DNA of 64,000 nucleotides from Fluviicoccus keumensis (GTDB lineage Bacteria > Pseudomonadota > Gammaproteobacteria > Pseudomonadales > Moraxellaceae), in the NCBI RefSeq assembly GCF_004217445.1, contig NZ_SHKX01000010.1, positions 806,001-870,000 on the forward strand, given 5' to 3'. Below the pieces are notes generated by a model, which worked only from the letters and a program-made list of their open reading frames with translations, was not told the DNA's origin and did not search any database. Below are positions 1-7,965 of the stretch, piece by piece; positions within the stretch are counted from its first letter, which is position 1, and every line of letters starts with the position of its first letter. Made by a program: the position numbers and the translations under genes.

Positions 1-563
1 ATGGCCATGGAGCGCTGCGCGAAATGGCCGAATTCGTGAGCCAGCACCGCCTTCAGTTCACTCATGGTCAGCACATTCACCAGCGCCAGCCCGATTTCCA
101 GGTTCTTGCGCGCCGGAAACAGCAGGTTGAACACCGACAGGTCTGAAAAGACAGCCGCGTTCACGCGCGGCGACAGGTAGACCTTGGCCGGTCGCGGCGC
201 GCCGGCTTCATCCGCCAGCCGGTTGAGAAAAGCGAACAGCCGGGGCTGGCCGGTGGACGTCACCTCCACCGCATCCGGCGCACCGCCGCGCTGCAGGAAG
301 AACAGCGCCTTCACCATGAAGATTGCCAGGAAGGCCGCGCCCGCGCCCATCACCAGACTGCCGATGCCATCCCCGCCGCTGGCCATGCCGTCACCCAGCA
401 GCCGGTAGGCCGAATGCACGAACCAGCCCGCCAGGAACAGGTAAACGCCCAGAAATACGGCCAGGCTAAGGCCGGCCAGCCAGGCGCGGTGCTTGTAGGC
501 GGTGGTGGGTCGGGTGAGATCGGCGGGAACATCGCCGGGGCCGGGGGGATAAAGATCGTCCAT
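1..563 (-). CDS. M48 family zinc metalloprotease, 3' part beyond window
   Basis: This is the N-terminal part, about 187 residues, of a membrane-anchored M48-type peptidase; the rest lies beyond the left edge. Two hydrophobic segments occur near residues 31-50 and 60-82. The zinc-binding motif HEFGH falls at residues 176-180, preceded by the LKAVLA run typical of the family, so the catalytic site is certain although the third zinc ligand is off the window. The ATG at 563 is preceded by AGGGAGAA at good spacing. M48 proteins of this form (HtpX/Ste24-like) degrade misfolded or membrane proteins; the substrate is unknown. The gene is transcribed leftward, away from the AraC gene upstream of it. 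Confidence 0.85.
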   Translation of the reverse strand, partial: MDDLYPPGPGDVPADLTRPTTAYKHRAWLAGLSLAVFLGVYLFLAGWFVHSAYRLLGDGMASGGDGIGSLVMGAGAAFLAIFMVKALFFLQRGGAPDAVEVTSTGQPRLFAFLNRLADEAGAPRPAKVYLSPRVNAAVFSDLSVFNLLFPARKNLEIGLALVNVLTMSELKAVLAHEFGHFAQRSMA

Positions 564-705
564 CGTGTTCTCCCTGTGATGGTATTTAAAGACGCCGCGG
601 GCGGTCGCGCCCAAAAGGCCGGTGATCGGCATGGCCGGATTGGCATGATGACCCTGCCCGCATTATGGGCAAGGGGGTGACGGAGGGCAACCCGCGCGGC
701 CGGTC

Positions 706-1629
706 CTAGCGCCGTCCCTGTCCATAGGCTTTCGGGGACATGCCGTATTGCTGGTGAAAGCGCCGGGTGAAGTGACTCGGATTGACATAGCCGACGGCAT
801 AGCAGACTTCGGTGACGCCACGCCCGGCCGCCAGCCATTCCCGCGCCCGTTCCAGCCGCCGCTGCTGGATGTATTCCATCGCCCCGCAACCCACCGCCGC
901 GCGGAACTGCTCGTAGAACTTGCTGCGCGACATGCAGGCGATACGGCACAGGTGGTCGATTTCCAGCGGCTGGTCGAGGTGGTCGTCGATATGGCGCAGC
1001 ACGGCGGTGAGCGCATGACGGGTGGGGTCGGTGGACGCGCAGGCCAGCAGGAACTGCCGACCCTGCTGCCGCAGCATGCGCGACAGCAGCTCGGTGACGC
1101 CCAGGTTCAGCACCAGGTCGCGATCGTCGTCCTGGCTGAGGAAGCTGTCGACGATGCGCACCAGCAGCCGTTGCGTCGCCTCGGTATGCCAGATGTGGAA
1201 CATCCGGTCGCGCCGGGCGTCACGCTCGCCGAGGGCGGCGGGCAGCGGCTCGTCGCGGTTGAGCTGGTCGCAGACCTGGCGCAGGCGCTCGCGGCTGATG
1301 CCCAGCGTCAGACAGCTGGTCGGCGCGTCCAGCCGCGCTTCCGGAAAGTCGATTTCCACCGTCTCGCCCGCGCCCATCACGAAGGACTCGTGCGGCAGGA
1401 AGTCGGACTGGAACTGCTGTTGGCCGTGCAGCACCTTCTTGCCGGTGATCATGCCGCAATAGAGCACTTCCTCGGCATCCAGACGCACTTTCTCGGCGGG
1501 GGCGAAGGTATCGTAAATGGAGAGTTCGGCGCCGTGGCGCTCGTAGATGGTGCGGTTTTCCACCAGCTGCGCCGGGGTTTGCCGACGGCGGTTGAAGGCG
1601 GCGCGCGACGCCAGTCCGGAATCCAGCAT
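706..1629 (-). CDS. AraC-family transcriptional regulator next to aldehyde dehydrogenase
   Basis: This regulator of about 307 residues has a C-terminal AraC double helix-turn-helix (roughly residues 205-300). The signature stretch VTEVCYAVGYVNPSHFTRRF and the MSPKAY ending are clear. The N-terminal half looks like an AraC-binding-type ligand domain. I chose the ATG at 1629 because GAGGTCGTC precedes it; an in-frame start at 1683 would add 18 low-complexity residues. It lies downstream of, and on the same strand as, the ExaC-type aldehyde dehydrogenase gene, separated by a repeat. AraC regulators of this layout often control neighbouring alcohol or aldehyde oxidation genes, so regulation of that gene is a reasonable inference. 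Confidence 0.85.
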   Translation of the reverse strand: MLDSGLASRAAFNRRRQTPAQLVENRTIYERHGAELSIYDTFAPAEKVRLDAEEVLYCGMITGKKVLHGQQQFQSDFLPHESFVMGAGETVEIDFPEARLDAPTSCLTLGISRERLRQVCDQLNRDEPLPAALGERDARRDRMFHIWHTEATQRLLVRIVDSFLSQDDDRDLVLNLGVTELLSRMLRQQGRQFLLACASTDPTRHALTAVLRHIDDHLDQPLEIDHLCRIACMSRSKFYEQFRAAVGCGAMEYIQQRRLERAREWLAAGRGVTEVCYAVGYVNPSHFTRRFHQQYGMSPKAYGQGRR

Positions 1630-1730
1630 GACGACCTCGGGACGAGGGTTATGGTTGTTATGGGTTCCGGGGAGTGTAGGCATGGCGGGAGGTGGTTGGC
1701 TAGCGCGGGGGGATGAGCGGCGGGTTTAGT

Positions 1731-1925
1731 CCCCTCTCCCCTTGGGGGTGAAGCCGGGGTTTCAAGCAGCAGCGCTGCTTGCCGGCTGGAACCTGAGGGG
1801 TGCAACCCGAAGGCTGGAGAGGGTTAGGGAGAGGGGTACGGCGGCGGCGCTTGAAGTGCCGGTGTGTTCCGGCTGCTTTCCGCACCCCTCTCCCCGGCCC
1901 TCTCCCCCAAGGGGAGAGGGGGTTT
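1731..1925. repeat. GC-rich hairpin repeat, CCCTCTCCC family
   Basis: The space between the AraC gene and the aldehyde dehydrogenase stop codon is filled by inverted GC-rich motifs. CCCCTCTCCC at 1731-1740 faces GGGAGAGGGG at 1827-1836. A tight hairpin of CCCTCTCCCC and GGGGAGAGGG occupies about 1899-1920. Such CCCTCTCCC palindromes are common intergenic repeats in GC-rich proteobacterial genomes. There is no T-run, so I do not call it a classical terminator, although it could stabilise the 3' end of the aldehyde dehydrogenase mRNA. Confidence 0.6.
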
Positions 1926-1927
1926 TG

Positions 1928-3448
1928 TCAGAAGAACCCCAACGGACTCGTCGAATAACTCACCAGCAGATTCTTCGTCTGCTGGTAATGCTCCAACGCC
2001 CGCTTGTGCGTTTCGCGGCCGATGCCGGATTTCTTGTAGCCGCCGAAGGCGGCGTGCGCGGGATAGGCGTGGTAGCAGTTGGTCCACACCCGTCCGGCCT
2101 GGATGGCGCGGCCCATGCGGTAGGCGCGGTTCATGTCGCGCGTCCACAGGCCCGCACCCAGGCCGAATTCAGTGTCGTTGGCGATGGCCAGCGCTTCCGC
2201 TTCGTCCTTGAAGGTGGTGACGCCCACCACCGGCCCGAAGATTTCCTCTTGGAACACCCGCATGTTGTTGGTGCCCAGCAGCAGCGTCGGCTGCACGTAG
2301 AAGCCCTTTTCAAAGCCGTTACCGACCTTGGCCACGTCGCCGCCCAGCAGCACCTTCGCCCCTTCCGCCTTGCCGACGGCGATGTAGCTCATGATGCGGT
2401 CGAACTGCTCGGCGGACGCCTGCGCGCCCACTTGCGTCGTCGTATCGAGGGGGTTGCCGCGGATGATGCGCTGCGAGCGTTCCACCACCAGCCCGATGAA
2501 GTCGTCGTAGATGCTTTCCTGGATCAGCGCCCGCGACGGGCAGGTGCAGACTTCGCCCTGGTTGAAAAAGGCCAGCGTCATGCCTTCGACGCATTTGCTG
2601 AGGTAATCGTCCTCGTGCTGCATCACGTCGGCAAAATAGATGTTGGGCGACTTGCCGCCCAGTTCGACGGTGCTGGGAATCAGGCTGTCCGCCGCGCAGC
2701 GCAGGATGTGCTGGCCGACGGGGGTGGAGCCGGTGAAGGCGATCTTGGCGATGCGCTTGCTGGTGGCCAGCGCCTGTCCGGCCTCCTCGCCCAGACCGTT
2801 GACGACGTTGACCACGCCCGGCGGCAGCAGGTCGTTGATCAGTTCCATCAGCACCAGGATCGAGGCCGGGGTCTGCTCGGCGGGCTTCAGCACCACGCAG
2901 TTGCCCGCCGCCAGCGCCGGGGCCAGCTTCCAGGCCGCCATCAACAAGGGGAAGTTCCACGGGATGATCTGCCCGACCACGCCCAGCGGCTCGTGGATAT
3001 GGTAGGCGACAGTCTGGCCGTCAATCTCGGCCATGCTGCCTTCCTGAGCGCGGATACAGCCGGCGAAGTAGCGGAAGTGGTCGACGGCCAGCGGGATGTC
3101 GGCGGCCAGCGTCTCGCGCACCGCCTTTCCGTTGTCCCAGGTTTCGGCCACGGCCAGCATTTCCAGGTTCTGCTCGATGCGGTCGGCGATGCGCAGCAGG
3201 ATGTTGCTGCGCTGGGTGACGGAGGTCTGGCCCCAGAGGGCAAAGGCGCGGTGGGCGGCGTCCAGCGCCAGCTCGATATCCTCGGCGGTGGAGCGCGGCA
3301 CCTGGCAGAAGACCTCGCCGTTGACCGGGCTGAGGTTGTCGAGGTACTGGCCCTTGACCGGCGGCACCCAGCCGCCGTCGATGTAGTTCTCGTAGCGGCC
3401 CTTGAAGTGGATGACGGAGCCTTCGTGGTTGGGGTTGGCGTAGATCAT
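1928..3448 (-). CDS. exaC: NAD-dependent acetaldehyde/aldehyde dehydrogenase, ExaC/AldB type
   Basis: The 506-residue protein matches the ExaC/AldB (AcoD) group over its full length and family size. It oxidises short aldehydes such as acetaldehyde to the acid with NAD(P) in the cytoplasm. Visible landmarks are PWNF near 163-166 (oxyanion Asn), KPAEQTP near 188, the general base Glu262 in ELGGKSPN and the nucleophilic Cys301 in NQGEVCTCPSR. The C-terminal GRVWTNCYHAYPAHAAFGG and GIGRETHK stretches are typical of AldB-like enzymes. It probably serves ethanol or acetoin oxidation. The AraC regulator directly downstream is a likely controller. No sigma-54 type promoter was evident upstream of 3448. 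Confidence 0.93.
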   Translation of the reverse strand: MIYANPNHEGSVIHFKGRYENYIDGGWVPPVKGQYLDNLSPVNGEVFCQVPRSTAEDIELALDAAHRAFALWGQTSVTQRSNILLRIADRIEQNLEMLAVAETWDNGKAVRETLAADIPLAVDHFRYFAGCIRAQEGSMAEIDGQTVAYHIHEPLGVVGQIIPWNFPLLMAAWKLAPALAAGNCVVLKPAEQTPASILVLMELINDLLPPGVVNVVNGLGEEAGQALATSKRIAKIAFTGSTPVGQHILRCAADSLIPSTVELGGKSPNIYFADVMQHEDDYLSKCVEGMTLAFFNQGEVCTCPSRALIQESIYDDFIGLVVERSQRIIRGNPLDTTTQVGAQASAEQFDRIMSYIAVGKAEGAKVLLGGDVAKVGNGFEKGFYVQPTLLLGTNNMRVFQEEIFGPVVGVTTFKDEAEALAIANDTEFGLGAGLWTRDMNRAYRMGRAIQAGRVWTNCYHAYPAHAAFGGYKKSGIGRETHKRALEHYQQTKNLLVSYSTSPLGFF

Positions 3449-3604
3449 GGTGGAACTCCCGGTTTGTTCTTGTGTCGGGGACAGGGACGGCCCGGTGATC
3501 CGGGTCTGCTATCGCCTAACGTAGGGAATTCGGGAGGGGGAAACTTGACTGGGCGTCTGGATCTGTTTGCCGGGCGTCCGGAAACGGACGCCCGGCGCGG
3601 ACGG

Positions 3605-4354
3605 TCAGTCGAGGGAGGCGGTCATTTTGCGGAAAGCCGGTTGCCCGACCTGGTCGCGCATGTTGCTGAGCATGTGGAACAGCTGCTGCGGCACCAGCAG
3701 GTTGGCCAGCGACAGCGGCACCGCGCCGCCCAGGTCGGCGTAGCCGCGCGTGGTGACTTCCACCTGGCCCGCGCCCGCCGGACGGATGGTCCAGCCGCCC
3801 TGGTAACGGGTGATGCGCACCACGTCCGGCCGCACCGGCGCGCGGGCGTCGGTCACGGCCTCGCCCAGCAGGGTGAAGACGCCGTCCGCGGTGCGGGTGA
3901 TGCGGGCGCGCACCACCACATCGCGGTCCTGCAAGGGGAACGGCAGATCCAGCTCCATGCGGAAGACCATGATGCCGGCGCTGTCGGGCGGGCTGATCAC
4001 GTCAATGCGGTGGACATAGGGCGCCCACTGCGGCGCAATGTCCGGGTCCAGAATCAACTTGGCCGCCCCGGCCACGGTGCTGTTGAGGACGGTGGTGGCG
4101 CGGTAATTCACCGCCGGATTGCCCTCAGCCATATGCGTCCAGACGCGGATGCCCTGGCGGTCGAGCGCCAGTTTCGCGGGCGGCGCGACCGGTTCGGCCG
4201 CGTGGGCAGGCACAACCCCCGCCACGGCGATGAACGCGCAGAACAGTCCCTGTACCAGTCGTCCCCGGGTGGCGCGAGCCATGCGCATCGCACCGCCGGC
4301 AGCCGGCAGGGCCGGGGACGTGGTTGTACGAAGGATAGACAGGGCTTTCATCAT
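3605..4354 (-). CDS. Secreted START-domain (lipid-binding fold) protein, paralogue 1
   Basis: This 249-residue protein has an extended N-terminus and a hydrophobic signal segment ending in PAHAA near residue 50, followed by a START/SRPBCC-like domain. The core matches two other proteins in this window (48.6 and 57.7 kb): a DRDVVVRA strand, a YQGGWTIRP-type central strand and a C-terminal helix with NLLVPQQLFHML. START domains bind lipids or other hydrophobic molecules in a deep cavity; the ligand is unknown. The start is a doublet of ATG codons at 4354/4351 with AGGAG just upstream. An internal Met near residue 23 would give a more compact signal peptide, so the exact start is open. Confidence 0.75.
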   Translation of the reverse strand: MMKALSILRTTTSPALPAAGGAMRMARATRGRLVQGLFCAFIAVAGVVPAHAAEPVAPPAKLALDRQGIRVWTHMAEGNPAVNYRATTVLNSTVAGAAKLILDPDIAPQWAPYVHRIDVISPPDSAGIMVFRMELDLPFPLQDRDVVVRARITRTADGVFTLLGEAVTDARAPVRPDVVRITRYQGGWTIRPAGAGQVEVTTRGYADLGGAVPLSLANLLVPQQLFHMLSNMRDQVGQPAFRKMTASLD

Positions 4355-4608
4355 CTGACTCCTGATCAGGTTCTCCTTTCATCATGCGCGGTTTGGGCGC
4401 AAAACTCTGTCGTCTTTCCGACACAGCGATCAGGAAACCGGGGGAGACAAAGCGACATCCAGCATCCGACCAGCCCCGGCAAAGCCATACGGGAAGTGCT
4501 AAGTATGAATACCACTTTTCATGCCCGTAGTACTTAAGGCAAGATCATGGCACGAAGCCGGGTAGAAGCCGGTAATCATTTATTCCAGATAACAAGGAGG
4601 TTCACACA

Positions 4609-5898
4609 TTGTTCTCCCTCTTTTCAAAGTCAGCCAATATTCGAAAACAGATTGTGGAGGAGTTAAGAAACGACTCAAGTATCCGGGTTCGTTATGCACT
4701 GGCCATGAACACCCACTTGCCAGAAGCCTTCCGCCAGTCCCTGCTTGAGGAGGATGAACAGGTTGCCGACTATGACCCTTATGACTTTATTGAAAACCCA
4801 CCAGAAGAGATGAGCTGCGCTGTTTGGCCGCCCAGAAAGCCAGATGTTTCATCTTCCCCGAATACGCCTCTTCCGGTACTACTTCGCTTGGCAAATGATG
4901 AGGATAACTACACAGCAGGCCTGGCGGTCCAAAATCCAGCCATGCCGGTAGACAAGCTTGAGGAGTTCGCGAGGAATCCAAAGTTTTTCATCTATATAGT
5001 CCGTAACCCTAATTGCCCGGTGTGGCTCCTGGAAAAATTCAGTCGCAGAAGCGAAGTTAGCTTACGGGGCGCCATCGCTGAAAACCCTTTTACTCCTGCC
5101 CATATCCTGGAGAAACTGGCTGAGAGTTACGAAGGCTGGGTGCAAAACAGTGTCGCGGCAAATCCTGCCACCCCCCTCGACTTATTAAAAAGGCTGGCGG
5201 AGCATCCCGAACCGGATATCCGGGAAAATGTGGCAAAGAACTCCGCCTTGCCCGTTACACTGATCAACAAGCTGTCCAACGATTCCGAGTATAAGGTTCG
5301 GCTACAGGTAGTCCGGAATCCGGTGACTCCGTTGCCTGTCCTGTTGGCATTAATGGAAGAAGAAGATGAAGTCATCTGGCGTGACGTGGCCTCGCACCCG
5401 GCAGTGCCGCCAGATCTATTGACTGCGTGGGCTGATAAAAATAATGAATATTTGCTAAGTGGTATCGCCGACAATCCACGCACTCCGCCCTCTGTTTTAC
5501 TCAAGCTGGCGCGAAGTCACGCCAGGTATTCCGATCATATGCAAGTGAGTTTGGCCAACAACCCTTCTTCCACTAATGAGATCTTGGGCATTTTAATGAG
5601 CTATGGTGCGGAATATACCGCCAATATGATTGCGAACCACCCGCAGGCCAGCGCCGAGCTGCTTGCCAAACTAGTGGAGTTCGATGAGGACGATTGGAGT
5701 ATCAGTCAATCACTAGCCCAGAATCCAACTACTCCGGCAGCAACTCTCGACATGCTGGCTGACGCCGACGATGAGACTGTCCGGCACCATCTTGCCTCCC
5801 GTAACGATATTTCTCTGAAGTCCCTGCAAAAGCTGGCTTCAGATGACAGTGAGACTGTTCGTGAAAGTGTGGCCCGACATATTCGACTGGCTGATTGA
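4609..5898 (+). CDS. Leucine-rich-repeat-variant (LRV) solenoid protein 1
   Basis: The 429-residue protein is built almost entirely of repeats of about 24 residues with the pattern NPxTPxxLLxxLAxDxxxxVR, the LRV signature. It shows no catalytic motif, signal peptide, membrane helix or N-terminal Cys cluster like that of the Azotobacter LRV iron-sulfur protein. LRV repeats form a right-handed helical solenoid suited to protein binding; the partner is unknown. The start codon is TTG at 4609, supported by a strong AAGGAGG at 4594-4600. The gene is visibly less GC-rich than both flanks and is followed immediately by a paralogue, which suggests tandem duplication and perhaps horizontal origin. Confidence 0.85.
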   Translation: MFSLFSKSANIRKQIVEELRNDSSIRVRYALAMNTHLPEAFRQSLLEEDEQVADYDPYDFIENPPEEMSCAVWPPRKPDVSSSPNTPLPVLLRLANDEDNYTAGLAVQNPAMPVDKLEEFARNPKFFIYIVRNPNCPVWLLEKFSRRSEVSLRGAIAENPFTPAHILEKLAESYEGWVQNSVAANPATPLDLLKRLAEHPEPDIRENVAKNSALPVTLINKLSNDSEYKVRLQVVRNPVTPLPVLLALMEEEDEVIWRDVASHPAVPPDLLTAWADKNNEYLLSGIADNPRTPPSVLLKLARSHARYSDHMQVSLANNPSSTNEILGILMSYGAEYTANMIANHPQASAELLAKLVEFDEDDWSISQSLAQNPTTPAATLDMLADADDETVRHHLASRNDISLKSLQKLASDDSETVRESVARHIRLAD

Positions 5899-5921
5899 AG
5901 ACCCATTGCCGGAGTGCTTGC

Positions 5922-7436
5922 ATGAATCCCTTATTTACCAAGAATGATGACGCCTTGGCGCCAGTCTTCCTTAAACTGGCACAAGATCCCGATCCCGCCG
6001 TGCGCGAGGCCACGTCCCGGCATCCGCTTGCCACCCCCGAGGCGCTGACTCTTTTGGGAACCGATATTTATTATGATATCCAGGCGAACGTAGCGTCACA
6101 TAACCGGACACCTGCCACGCTGCTGGAGCAGCTTGCCAGCCATCCGGATTATGAAGTACGTCAGGCAGCGGCCGGCAATGACACCCTTCCGCTACATTTA
6201 CCAGAACAATTGTCAACGGATGAAGACTTCTCTGTCAGAACAGCTCTAGCTGCAAATGCCCTGACCCCGGCTGCCCTACTCGGGAGGTTGGCCTGTGATA
6301 GCCATCCTGAAGTCCGGGCCGCCGTGGCGTTGAATCCACAATGTCCGCCTGAAGTGATGATTTCACTGGTAACAGATGAGGATGACAGCGTGCGCTGGAC
6401 ATTGGCTCAAAACACCTCCATTCCAGTTACGCTGCTAAAATCCCTGTCGAAGGATAGCCACCGCTGGGTGCGCTGCTACGCCGCAGAAAACCCAGCCTGC
6501 CCGGAAGACTGTCTGGAAACACTGGCGGCAGATGACGTGTTGCAGGTCCGATACGATGTGGCTAAAAGCCAATATACTCCAGCAAGACTGCTCAAGCTCT
6601 TGGCCCACGATGCCGAGACCAAGGTGCGGGAGGCCGCCGCCGAAAACCCCAATGCACCACGGGATATACTGGAAATGTTAGCCGAAGACGAGGACGAGGA
6701 GGTCCGAGCTACCGTAGCAATGCACCCAAACGCTCCTGAGGCTGCACTGGCCCAACTGGCCCATGATGAAAACGAGGTTATCCGATACCATGTCGCCAAG
6801 AACCCAAAGACACCGGCTCCAATCTTGAAAGTACTTTGCCAAGATGATGATGATGATGTTGTGGAAGCGGCCATGCAGAACAGCCAGCTACCCTTGGATT
6901 TTTTGCTGCGGCTCTCCAAGAATGCCGACGATGATCTTAGTACCCGTATCTCCATGGCCTTGGCTAACCGCCCGGACTTGACCGAAGACATGATGTTGTC
7001 GTTGTCAGAACATCCTTTCTATGAAATAAGGCTCAATCTGGCGCTGAACACAGTACTGACCCCGGCAATCATGGAACGGTTTACCCGGGGCAACGACAAT
7101 GACGTCCTAAAGTTTTTGATCTGGCGAGAAGATATTGCACCGGAACTGCTGGCGCATTTGGCTGAAACCGTTGAAAACCCTTTCAAACAAAGTATTGCCA
7201 GCAATCCTCAAGTGCGGGCTGATACGCTAGCCACATTAATGACCACTTATGAGAACGATGATGATGATATGCAGGGATTGATAGGATCAATGGCTATTAA
7301 TCGGGAATTGCCTGCCGAATTTGCCCTTAAAGTACTTCAGTTGGGCAATGATAAAAACCGGCTCAATCTGGGGCGTTACCTGCGCATGAGGGATGAGGAT
7401 CTGGATGAGGAGTGCAAGCGGGTAGTTGGCTTATAG
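5922..7436 (+). CDS. Leucine-rich-repeat-variant (LRV) solenoid protein 2
   Basis: This is a second LRV solenoid of 504 residues with more repeats than its upstream neighbour, for example NPNAPRDILEMLAEDEDEEV and NPKTPAPILKVL. Acidic turns (DEDD, DDDDDV) recur between helices. I chose the ATG at 5922 with GGAG seven bases upstream; an in-frame TTG at 5895 would overlap the end of LRV protein 1. The 23-base gap makes co-transcription very likely. The function is unknown; a binding scaffold acting with or against LRV protein 1 is inference. Base composition is again lower in GC than the flanks. Confidence 0.85.
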   Translation: MNPLFTKNDDALAPVFLKLAQDPDPAVREATSRHPLATPEALTLLGTDIYYDIQANVASHNRTPATLLEQLASHPDYEVRQAAAGNDTLPLHLPEQLSTDEDFSVRTALAANALTPAALLGRLACDSHPEVRAAVALNPQCPPEVMISLVTDEDDSVRWTLAQNTSIPVTLLKSLSKDSHRWVRCYAAENPACPEDCLETLAADDVLQVRYDVAKSQYTPARLLKLLAHDAETKVREAAAENPNAPRDILEMLAEDEDEEVRATVAMHPNAPEAALAQLAHDENEVIRYHVAKNPKTPAPILKVLCQDDDDDVVEAAMQNSQLPLDFLLRLSKNADDDLSTRISMALANRPDLTEDMMLSLSEHPFYEIRLNLALNTVLTPAIMERFTRGNDNDVLKFLIWREDIAPELLAHLAETVENPFKQSIASNPQVRADTLATLMTTYENDDDDMQGLIGSMAINRELPAEFALKVLQLGNDKNRLNLGRYLRMRDEDLDEECKRVVGL

Positions 7437-7565
7437 ATACGACTTTTGAGAAGACTCGCTGATAAGCGAAGGCACGACGACGCCAGCGTTGTCCTTCGCA
7501 CTAGCGCATTGGCAATCACAGCAATTGCAGGTATGTTCTGACAGAACAAGAAGCTGCGCGCTGGA

Positions 7566-7874
7566 ATGGCCATGCCCTACCTCTGCAACGACTGCGGCAA
7601 CAAGTCCAGCCGCCAATTTCCCGGCGGCCGCTGTCCCGCCTGTGATTCCTTCAACATCAGGAACACCACGCCGTCCACGCGGCAGGCGATCAGGGAAAAG
7701 GAACCGAAGACGCTGCTGGAAATTGTGCTGCTGTGCCTGCTGTGGGGGGCGCTGGCCTACGGCGCGTGGGACCGCTACCTGCGCAAGGAAGAACCTGCCA
7801 AACCGGCCGCGCCCGCTGCCATGCCCAAGCTGCTCCAGGACAAGATCAAGACTGCTCCGGCGGAAGACTTCTGA
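7566..7874 (+). CDS. Small zinc-ribbon protein with one membrane helix
   Basis: The 102-residue protein begins with a zinc-ribbon-like motif, CNDCG near residues 7-11 and CPACDSF near residues 23-29, giving a Cys4 site. One hydrophobic segment (IVLLCLLWGALAYGAW, about residues 53-68) follows, then a Pro/Ala/Lys-rich tail. The layout suggests a membrane-tethered zinc-binding protein with its ribbon in the cytoplasm. The start is ATG 7566 or the second Met two codons later; the ribosome binding site is weak in either case. It lies between the LRV pair and the Omp85 gene with no obvious functional tie. I do not recognise a named family. Confidence 0.6.
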   Translation: MAMPYLCNDCGNKSSRQFPGGRCPACDSFNIRNTTPSTRQAIREKEPKTLLEIVLLCLLWGALAYGAWDRYLRKEEPAKPAAPAAMPKLLQDKIKTAPAEDF

Positions 7875-7965
7875 CGGGCGGCGGTTACAATTTCACCCTA
7901 AGCCGCCCTTAATCCAGGCCTGCTATGATCGGGGGGCCTTCATTACCCGATACAGCGAGTCTTCC

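Noticed and set aside
1742..4537. Very long open frame on the plus strand (about 930 codons)
   Set aside because: It runs antisense to the aldehyde dehydrogenase and START genes. Its translation is Arg/Gly/His/Gln-rich with no domains, as usual for the reverse of GC-rich genes.
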